Shown here: in pieces, positions 1-4,019 of the stretch
Layout of the letters: every line of letters starts with the position of its first letter
Numbering within the stretch: position 1 is the stretch's first letter
NCBI GenBank assembly: GCA_009885515.1
Contig: VFKO01000412.1
Location: 1 to 6,009 of the forward strand
Direction of reading: 5' to 3'
Length of the DNA: 6,009 nucleotides
Source: Rhodobiaceae bacterium
Lineage (GTDB): Bacteria; Pseudomonadota; Alphaproteobacteria; Micropepsales; Micropepsaceae
The notes under the pieces: model-generated
Databases searched by the model: none
What the model saw: only the letters and a program-made list of their open reading frames with translations
Told to the model about the DNA's origin: nothing
Translations under genes and position numbers: made by a program

Positions 1-114
1 AGCTCCAATCCGCGTAACATCTCGCTCTACGAGCGACATGGCTTCAAGGTTATCGGGGAAATCCAAAGTGGTACTTCGCCGGTGATGACGCCGATGCTGC
101 GGCCACCTGCGTAG
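1..114 (+). CDS. GNAT family N-acetyltransferase, C-terminal fragment
   Basis: The window opens inside this reading frame; 37 codons remain before a TAG stop at 112-114. The visible residues include NISLYERHGFKVIGEI, which matches the usual end of GNAT acetyltransferases: an asparagine and the L-Y-E/x-x-x-G-F segment of the last acetyl-CoA-binding helix, followed by the final beta strand (V-x-G-E-I) and a closing P-V-M-T-P-M-L-R strand. GNAT enzymes move the acetyl group of acetyl-CoA to an amine, but the substrate cannot be read from this fragment because the acetyl-CoA loop and substrate-binding part lie upstream. The gene converges on the minus-strand tRNA/complex I group, with about 640 bp between them. 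No U-rich terminator follows directly; the perfect hairpin at 264-290 may stop its transcript. The family call is fairly safe, the function is open. Confidence 0.75.
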   Translation, partial: SSNPRNISLYERHGFKVIGEIQSGTSPVMTPMLRPPA

Positions 115-115
115 A

Positions 116-257
116 TCGCCCAGTATAGAACGAAGCGAATGTCGTCTTGGGCGAGAACCTGCCTTCGCAGGAGCAGCACGGAAATGGCCTGGTTTCCTCA
201 TGTCAGGCACCCGCCCCCCCAGTTCGGCGGTGATGCTGGCCTTCCAAGGGGCGGGTG
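116..257. repeat. Series of four inverted repeats downstream of the GNAT gene
   Basis: Four consecutive inverted repeats can be read directly. TCGCCCA (116-122) pairs with TGGGCGA (148-154). CCTGC (158-162) pairs with GCAGG (167-171) over a CTTC loop. GGAAA (180-184) pairs with TTTCC (193-197). CACCCGCCCC (208-217) pairs perfectly with GGGGCGGGTG (248-257) across 30 bases. They follow each other without overlapping, as the arms of a folded RNA would. None has the T-run of an intrinsic terminator on the plus strand. Whether they form in RNA is an inference. Confidence 0.5.
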
Positions 258-263
258 GGTCTT

Positions 264-290
264 TCGGTGACAGTCCAGCACTGTCACCGA
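264..290. repeat. Perfect 11-bp hairpin, possible terminator or operator
   Basis: TCGGTGACAGT at 264-274 is exactly complementary to ACTGTCACCGA at 280-290, leaving a five-base CCAGC loop. This is the strongest single hairpin in the window. On the plus strand it lies 150 bp after the GNAT stop and is followed by only TTTCC, so it would be a poor intrinsic terminator, though it could still protect or end the transcript. As DNA it is also a good dyad for a dimeric regulator. The two roles cannot be separated from the sequence. Confidence 0.5.
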
Positions 291-323
291 TTTCCAAAAA
301 CCGCCATTCCCGCCGGGCGCCTA

Positions 324-337
324 CGCCCAGAAGGGCG
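324..337. repeat. Small GC hairpin next to the LexA-type promoter
   Basis: CGCCC at 324-328 pairs with GGGCG at 333-337 over an AGAA loop, ending two bases before the TTGACA at 339. It closes the row of inverted repeats that begins at 116. It is short and GC-rich, so it could occur by chance. Confidence 0.35.
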
Positions 338-338
338 C

Positions 339-370
339 TTGACACTGGCAATTGTGTTCTTTATTTGTTC
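339..370 (+). promoter_or_regulatory. Putative promoter with an overlapping alphaproteobacterial LexA (SOS) box
   Basis: A consensus -35 hexamer TTGACA lies at 339-344. After a 17-base spacer, the weak -10 candidate TATTTG lies at 362-367. Overlapping this -10 is GTTCTTTATTTGTTC at 356-370, an exact GTTC-N7-GTTC direct repeat with an AT-rich spacer, the operator form known for LexA in Alphaproteobacteria. A repressor bound here would cover the -10. No recognisable gene follows on the plus strand, so if active the promoter would make a small or noncoding RNA running through 371-717. The -10 is weak, and I estimate that such a box would occur by chance in nearly one in five windows of this size. 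Confidence 0.4.
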
Positions 371-478
371 AATTTTGGTGTTTGGCTGATTTGTAGCCTT
401 TCTTGCCGCTGCGACTTGACAAGTTAAAGCCTTTTGAAAATGGCCCGCTACCAGCGTGGGGGCCAAGATGTTGCGCGT

Positions 479-526
479 GCCGCCGCTGGCTTTGGGCCCG
501 GGGCCGGGGTTTGGGAATGCGGCGGC
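479..526. repeat. GC-rich inverted repeat enclosing a G-quadruplex motif
   Basis: GCCGCCGC at 479-486 is perfectly complementary to GCGGCGGC at 519-526. The 32-base loop holds four plus-strand G runs at 494-496, 500-503, 506-509 and 513-515, separated by 3, 2 and 3 bases, which satisfies the usual four-run G-quadruplex rule. Ordinary pairing of the GGGCCC and GGGGCC segments inside the loop would compete with a quadruplex. Confidence 0.45.
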
Positions 527-596
527 GTTCCTGCGGCAATAGCGCGCTTCTAAAAAAACGCGAGGCAAAGGTGGGCGCTTGGCCAGACGAGGAATA

Positions 597-652
597 GGAC
601 AGACAGGACAGGACAAACAGGACAGTGTTTTTAGGACAGTGTCTCGTGTCCA
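597..652. repeat. Degenerate 14-bp tandem repeat built on GGACA
   Basis: GGACA occurs at 597, 606, 611, 620 and 634, with an inverted TGTCC at 647-651 and one more GGACA at 703. Read in 14-base steps, units one and two (597-610 and 611-624) differ at a single position. Unit three (625-638) keeps the closing AGGACA, and unit four (639-652) keeps the GTGT start of unit three. GGACAGTGT therefore also recurs at 620-628 and 634-642, again 14 bases apart. No terminal inverted repeats or transposase accompany the array. Confidence 0.55.
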
Positions 653-717
653 GATTGTTCTCAAAATCTTGGCGGAATCGAGCCGGTTTTTCCATGGAAT
701 TAGGACAGCAAGTTTGT

Positions 718-752
718 AAAACCACCCCAAAAAGCGACTTTTGGCGTTGGTT
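718..752 (-). terminator. Probable intrinsic terminator after tRNA-Arg
   Basis: On the minus strand, a few bases after the tRNA CCA end, CCAAAAG and CTTTTTGG form a stem over a TCG loop with one bulged T. The stem can be lengthened imperfectly by an outer ACC/GGT pairing and is followed by TTTT (721-718). Position and U-tail fit termination of the tRNA-Arg transcript. The stem is imperfect and partly AT-rich, so efficiency is uncertain. Confidence 0.4.
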
Positions 753-755
753 TGG

Positions 756-831
<76 letters not shown>

Positions 832-860
832 AAACCGGCAATGTGACACTGGCGATGGGA

Positions 861-1166
861 CTAGTGCGTCCAATTTTCCTTGCGGCCAAACTTAAAATTG
901 TCGGCATAGGCGCGGACAGAGCGCCTTGCTTCCTTGGGTTCGAAAACTTGAAAGGGAATGAGGTGGCGTTGCGCATAGGCTACCGCCTCGTCGCGGGTGG
1001 CAAAGTACAGCCGCACTTGATCCTTGGTATCGCCCGAACCCGTCCAGCCCATCAACGGATCGATCCGGCGAGCTTCCTCGGGTTCGAACTCAAGCAGCCA
1101 CTCTTTGGTGTTTGCCTGCCCGGACTGCATGGTATTGCGGGCGGGCCGGTGAATTCGGGCAAGCAT
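861..1166 (-). CDS. ETC complex I subunit, NDUFS4-like
   Basis: The 101-residue protein belongs to the family of mitochondrial NDUFS4 (18 kDa, AQDQ subunit), found in Alphaproteobacteria as an accessory subunit of NADH:quinone oxidoreductase. It binds the peripheral arm of complex I and has no redox centre. Diagnostic stretches are ARIHRPARNTMQSGQANTKE (residues 3-22), WLLEFEP (23-29), DPLMGWTGSGDT (36-47), AVAYAQ (61-66) and the C-terminal YADNFKFGRKENWTH (87-101). The length matches the short bacterial form without a mitochondrial targeting sequence. The ATG at 1166 is preferred because AGAGGA stands six bases before it; an in-frame ATG at 1196 would add ten basic residues but has no ribosome binding site. 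The gene sits between tRNA-Pro and tRNA-Arg, away from any nuo cluster in this window. Confidence 0.92.
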   Translation of the reverse strand: MLARIHRPARNTMQSGQANTKEWLLEFEPEEARRIDPLMGWTGSGDTKDQVRLYFATRDEAVAYAQRHLIPFQVFEPKEARRSVRAYADNFKFGRKENWTH

Positions 1167-1172
1167 GCCGGT

Positions 1173-1178
1173 TCCTCT
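1173..1178 (-). promoter_or_regulatory. Ribosome binding site deciding the complex I subunit start
   Basis: AGAGGA on the minus strand, six bases ahead of the ATG at 1166-1164. It lies inside the alternative ten-codon extension from the ATG at 1196, which has no comparable signal. This is the reason for choosing the shorter protein. Confidence 0.7.
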
Positions 1179-1228
1179 TTTCCTACGTTGCCTCATTTAC
1201 CCGAACGGTCATTGATACCGCAAGGAAT

Positions 1229-1305
<77 letters not shown>

Positions 1306-1369
1306 ACAAATAGGCCAATTCATGCAGGAAGGCGGCTCCAATAAAGCGAACTGCCCTCCGCCGCAAGGC

Positions 1370-1864
1370 CTAGTGGTCAGAGCGCGGCTTTTCGCCTTCA
1401 TATGTTAATGGAACGGCTCCAAACAGCCTGTGTCTGACGCGATCACCCGGTTTGATGCCGAGTTTGGCTGATAGACCACCATTGATCTCCAATACACCGC
1501 GGGCGGGGCCGCCGGATGGAATGGATTCCAAACTATGCGGCGTCGTGTTCGGAGCGATCCGGATGATCCGCCCGTCCGCCGCGATGAAGATTATGTCCAG
1601 CGGGATATAGGTGTTCTTCATCCAAAACCCGACGACTTGCGGTGGGTCATAGTCGAACAACATGCCGTGTTCCTTCGACATCTGGCGGCGGAACATGAGG
1701 CCGCGATTGCGCTGCGCCGCGTCGCGCACGACTTCGACGCTGAAGGCACGTTCGCCGCTTTGGCTGGCGATTGCCAGCTGCTCATAGATCTGAGTCTGGT
1801 CAGCATTCACCGGGACGGTGACCGCTGCGCAAATTGTCGACAAGACGAACCAGTGGGTACGCAT
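1370..1864 (-). CDS. DUF192 family secreted protein
   Basis: The protein has 164 residues. The N-terminus is a signal peptide: a short basic start (MRTHW), a hydrophobic core FVLSTICAAVTVPV, and a likely cleavage after VNA (about residue 21), so it is probably exported to the periplasm. The rest is a typical DUF192 domain with RGLMFR (54-59), GMLF (67-70), FWMKNT (80-85), IPLDIIFI (87-94), GPARGVLEIN (119-128) and GIKPGD (136-141). The family is widespread and compact, but its biochemical role is not established and I do not assign one. The frame stays open far upstream, but that extension runs through the cold-shock gene and its terminator, so the ATG at 1864 is taken. No Shine-Dalgarno sequence precedes it; a -10-like TAAGAT ends seven bases before the A of ATG. 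Confidence 0.88.
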   Translation of the reverse strand: MRTHWFVLSTICAAVTVPVNADQTQIYEQLAIASQSGERAFSVEVVRDAAQRNRGLMFRRQMSKEHGMLFDYDPPQVVGFWMKNTYIPLDIIFIAADGRIIRIAPNTTPHSLESIPSGGPARGVLEINGGLSAKLGIKPGDRVRHRLFGAVPLTYEGEKPRSDH

Positions 1865-1871
1865 GGCGCCA

Positions 1872-1900
1872 ATCTTACTGTTCTTTCGCCCATGAAAAAA
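1872..1900 (-). promoter_or_regulatory. Possible promoter giving a leaderless DUF192 mRNA
   Basis: TAAGAT (minus strand, 1877-1872) matches four of six bases of the -10 consensus and leaves seven bases to the A of the start codon at 1864, the distance expected if transcription starts at the ATG itself. Seventeen bases upstream, the -35 position falls on the T-run of the cold-shock terminator (1900-1895), a poor -35 match. The lack of a Shine-Dalgarno sequence supports the idea; the weak -35 argues against it. Confidence 0.25.
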
Positions 1901-1918
1901 GGGCCCTTTGGGAGCCCT
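1895..1918 (-). terminator. Intrinsic terminator of the cold-shock gene
   Basis: On the minus strand AGGG (1918-1915) pairs with CCCT (1903-1900), and CCC (1912-1910) with GGG (1906-1904), with a two-base bulge and an AAA loop. A run of six T (1900-1895) follows directly. It lies about 33 bp after the cold-shock stop codon and 31 bp before the DUF192 start, so it separates the two genes. The plus strand has no T-run after the hairpin, so it acts in one direction only. Confidence 0.7.
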
Positions 1919-1950
1919 CAAATCCATCGTCAGACTCTTACCGGAGCCGA

Positions 1951-2595
1951 TTAGGCTGCAAATTCTGCGGGTGTCACGAGTCGAAAAGGGCTCGTTGGCA
2001 CTAGCACGGCCACTGGTACCATGTGGATTTCGGTTGCCGTCCACCCTTTTGGCGTCCCGCCCACACGTACGCGCACGCGCTGGCCTTCTTTGAGTTCGCG
2101 CACTCCAAACCGCCGCATCAGATCCATGTGCACGAAGATGTCGCCCGCAACATCGCCCGAGACAAGGAAACCAAAACCCTTGGGCCGTGCGAACCATTTG
2201 CATACGGCTTCAAAAACAGGGCCTGTCGGTTCTTGCACCAGGATATCCCGAGGCCGCTGCTCGCGCTTTGACCCTGCGTCACCGTTTACAGCAACACCAT
2301 TCCCAGATGTGGCATTGTCGACACGCACAATTTTTTTTGCCTGGAAGACCGTCTTAAGCTGCCTGACCTTTTGGATGACATCGCATTCAACGGTGGCGCC
2401 CTCCAGAACCGGCGTATCGCCGTAAGCCTCAATAACGCTGCGATGCAACAAAACGTCCCCAACAACTACGTTCCCAACAACGTCGTATGAGGTTATAAAC
2501 CCATAGCCTTTAGCTTGGCTGAACCATTTGACAGTGCCCGTAACACGGATGCCCCCACTCTCCGGCGACGGTGCGATTGATACTGGTGTTTCCAC
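1951..2595 (-). CDS. Two-domain cold-shock protein
   Basis: The 214-residue protein contains two cold-shock (OB-fold) domains, which bind single-stranded RNA or DNA. Domain one spans roughly residues 17-91, with KWFSQAKGYGFI (RNP1, 23-34) and a diverged RNP2, VLLHRS (48-53). Domain two spans roughly 128-191, with KWFARPKGFGFL (133-144) and the more standard IFVHMD (153-158). A polar linker of about 35 residues joins them. This is about three times the length of CspA-type proteins and matches a duplicated form common in rhizobia and relatives. The GTG start at 2595 is well supported by TAGGAG seven bases upstream. The gene has its own promoter-like -10 about 68 bp upstream and its own terminator. 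A role in cold or stationary-phase RNA handling is the family expectation, not shown here. Confidence 0.9.
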   Translation of the reverse strand: METPVSIAPSPESGGIRVTGTVKWFSQAKGYGFITSYDVVGNVVVGDVLLHRSVIEAYGDTPVLEGATVECDVIQKVRQLKTVFQAKKIVRVDNATSGNGVAVNGDAGSKREQRPRDILVQEPTGPVFEAVCKWFARPKGFGFLVSGDVAGDIFVHMDLMRRFGVRELKEGQRVRVRVGGTPKGWTATEIHMVPVAVLVPTSPFRLVTPAEFAA

Positions 2596-2602
2596 TTGAC
2601 CG

Positions 2603-2608
2603 CTCCTA
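2603..2608 (-). promoter_or_regulatory. Ribosome binding site for the GTG-started cold-shock gene
   Basis: TAGGAG on the minus strand ends seven bases before the GTG at 2595-2593. The strong site explains initiation at a non-ATG codon and fixes the start. Confidence 0.7.
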
Positions 2609-2662
2609 ACTTTGTACTCGTTCGCCTTTCACGGAGCAGAACCTCTCGGGTGCCACGTGTTA

Positions 2663-2683
2663 ATTATATTTGTTGCACACAAC
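2663..2683 (-). promoter_or_regulatory. Putative promoter and dyad of the cold-shock gene
   Basis: A perfect -10 TATAAT occurs on the minus strand at 2668-2663, which would give a leader of about 60 bases before the GTG, as is usual for cold-shock genes. The -35 position (2691-2686) reads ACATGA, a poor match. Directly upstream of the -10, within the spacer, is the dyad GTTG-CACA-CAAC (2672-2683). A-rich tracts on the minus strand at about 2733-2715 could act as an UP-like element. The -10 is convincing; the remainder is suggestive. The gap also precedes coxG, for which I see no strong plus-strand promoter. Confidence 0.4.
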
Positions 2684-2837
2684 CGTCATGTTAGGCAAGG
2701 AAACTCGCGAATCATTTTTGCTTTTTTTCTCGTTCCCCACCAATTACAAGGCGCAGATTGCGAATGATAACGGGTTGGTGTGATCAATCCTGGAATGTGC
2801 GGCGCGAAGTGCGCGGCCAAGCGAGCAGGTCACCGTC

Positions 2838-3434
2838 ATGGACATAACCGGCGAGTACAAGATTGCCGCGCCGCGTGAACGCGTCTGGGCCGCCCTCAAC
2901 GATGCCGAAATTCTCCGCCAAGCCATTCCCGGTTGTGAGGAACTCAACAAAATATCCGAAACCGAGATGGAGGCGGTTGCAAAAGCAAAAATCGGCCCCG
3001 TGAGCGCGCGCTTCAAAGGCAAAGTTACGCTATCAGAGCTCAACCCACCTCACGGCTACACGTTATCAGGTGAGGGATCGGGCGGCGCTGCGGGTTTTGC
3101 CAAAGGCCATGCCCAGGTTGTGTTGGAAGTCGATGGAGAAGGCACGCTTCTACGTTACACCGTCAAAGCGACGATCGGTGGCAAACTCGCGCAGTTGGGC
3201 CAAAGGCTTGTAGACGGAGCGGCAAAAAAAATGGCTGATGAGTTCTTCGAGAATTTCGCAGCTCTTGCCAGTGGACAAACCATAGCTGGCCCCGCTGTTG
3301 CATCGCCGCACGCTTCAATGCCTCAACCGGCAAATGACAACACGATCAACCGGTTATTCGATCCTCCAGTGTGGCTTCCCGCCGCCATCATCGCAGGTGC
3401 TGTTGTGTTTCTGCTGTTCGCATTGTTGCAATGA
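2838..3434 (+). CDS. coxG: CoxG family protein (CO dehydrogenase subunit G), SRPBCC fold with membrane anchor
   Basis: The 198-residue protein starts with an SRPBCC/CoxG domain (about residues 1-145). Family hallmarks are PRERVWAALNDAEILRQAIP (12-31) followed by GCEEL, KIGPVSARFKGKV (51-63), and the helix GGKLAQLGQRLVDGAAKKMA (114-133) followed by DEFF. A proline- and asparagine-containing linker (about 150-176) leads to one hydrophobic helix, VWLPAAIIAGAVVFLLFALLQ in two parts (178-187 and 188-198), at the extreme C-terminus, a tail anchor. CoxG proteins tie the molybdenum enzyme to the membrane and have been proposed to pass its electrons to quinone. Only a weak AGG lies eight bases before the ATG. 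The gene is first in the cox group, 108 bp ahead of coxS, and divergent from the cold-shock gene. The family call is strong; the partner is inferred from adjacency. Confidence 0.9.
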   Translation: MDITGEYKIAAPRERVWAALNDAEILRQAIPGCEELNKISETEMEAVAKAKIGPVSARFKGKVTLSELNPPHGYTLSGEGSGGAAGFAKGHAQVVLEVDGEGTLLRYTVKATIGGKLAQLGQRLVDGAAKKMADEFFENFAALASGQTIAGPAVASPHASMPQPANDNTINRLFDPPVWLPAAIIAGAVVFLLFALLQ

Positions 3435-3542
3435 GGGTTGGTGGCGGTTGACGCCTGAAGCGCGGCGTGAAAATCTATTGAGCGCTCTGACCACACTGCC
3501 CTCGGCGCTCGCATCTCATTTTCAATTCTCAAGGAGAAACGC

Positions 3543-4019
3543 ATGCCTGGCGTCGCCATGACCGTCAACGGTAAAGCCGTAAGCGGCGAAGTCGAAACCC
3601 GCACGCTGCTGGTGCATTTCCTGCGCGAAAACCTGCGCCTGACCGGCACCCATGTCGGTTGCGACACAAGTCAGTGTGGCGCCTGCGTCGTTCATGTCAA
3701 CGGCAAGGCCGTGAAATCGTGCACCATGCTGGCCGTCCAGGCCGAGGGCGCGCAGGTCACGACCATCGAAGGTCTTGCCAAAGATGGAAAGCTGCACCCG
3801 GTGCAGGCTGCTTTTAAAGAACATCACGGCCTTCAATGCGGCTTCTGCACGCCGGGCATGATCATGACGGCGGTTGATATGATCCGCCGCATCCCCAACC
3901 TGGACGACAAGACCATCCGTGCAGAACTCGAAGGTAATCTTTGCCGTTGCACCGGATATCAGAATATCGTCAAGGCCATCGATGCGGCCGCAAAAGAGAT
4001 GAAGGGAGCCACGGCATGA
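3543..4019 (+). CDS. coxS: CoxS, [2Fe-2S] small subunit of a molybdenum hydroxylase (form II CO dehydrogenase type)
   Basis: The 158-residue protein has the two-cluster layout of xanthine oxidase family iron-sulfur subunits. The N-terminal ferredoxin-like domain binds one cluster through Cys40, Cys45, Cys48 and Cys60 (GCDTSQCGAC, then KSC). The helical C-terminal domain binds the second through Cys99 and Cys102 (CGFCTPGM) and Cys134 and Cys136 (NLCRCTGYQNIV). All eight ligands are present and the length is normal. It passes electrons from the molybdenum centre of CoxL to the flavin of CoxM. AAGGAG at 3531-3536 stands six bases before the ATG, so this start is preferred over the in-frame ATG five codons later. 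Its stop overlaps the coxL start (ATGA), indicating translational coupling. By sequence alone it could serve any enzyme of the family, such as an aldehyde or N-heterocycle oxidase. Confidence 0.93.
   Translation: MPGVAMTVNGKAVSGEVETRTLLVHFLRENLRLTGTHVGCDTSQCGACVVHVNGKAVKSCTMLAVQAEGAQVTTIEGLAKDGKLHPVQAAFKEHHGLQCGFCTPGMIMTAVDMIRRIPNLDDKTIRAELEGNLCRCTGYQNIVKAIDAAAKEMKGATA

Larger units (their letters stand above)
115..717. other. Gene-free, structure-rich intergenic region
   Basis: I find no convincing protein gene in these roughly 600 bases on either strand. The open frames have no Shine-Dalgarno sequence, no recognisable motif, and some run through the neighbouring tRNA. The stretch instead holds inverted repeats in its first 225 bases, a promoter-like site with a LexA-type box at 339-370, an 11-bp palindrome ACTTGACAAGT at 414-424, a GC-rich stem around a G-quadruplex motif at 479-526, and a degenerate 14-bp tandem repeat at 597-652. 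An untranslated RNA or a decayed element would both fit. Nothing I recognise as a named RNA family is present. Confidence 0.6.

Noticed and set aside
440..553. 37-codon frame starting MARYQRGGQDVARAAAGFG, downstream of the LexA-type promoter
   Set aside because: No Shine-Dalgarno sequence, composition rich in Gly and Ala as expected from random GC-rich DNA, and it overlaps the GC stem and G-run motif. It would become interesting only if conserved.
844..853. TGACACTGGC repeated at 340-349 and 844-853
   Set aside because: A single 10-bp match in 6 kb with no shared flanks; too short to support a duplication.
1865..2203. N-terminal extension of the DUF192 frame
   Set aside because: It overlaps the cold-shock gene and its terminator. 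The signal peptide begins exactly at the ATG at 1864, so the extension is not part of the protein.
2709..2730. T-rich tract (ATTTTTGCTTTTTTT) as a terminator
   Set aside because: No stable hairpin stands directly before the T-run on the plus strand and no gene ends there; an A-tract role upstream of the cold-shock promoter is more natural.
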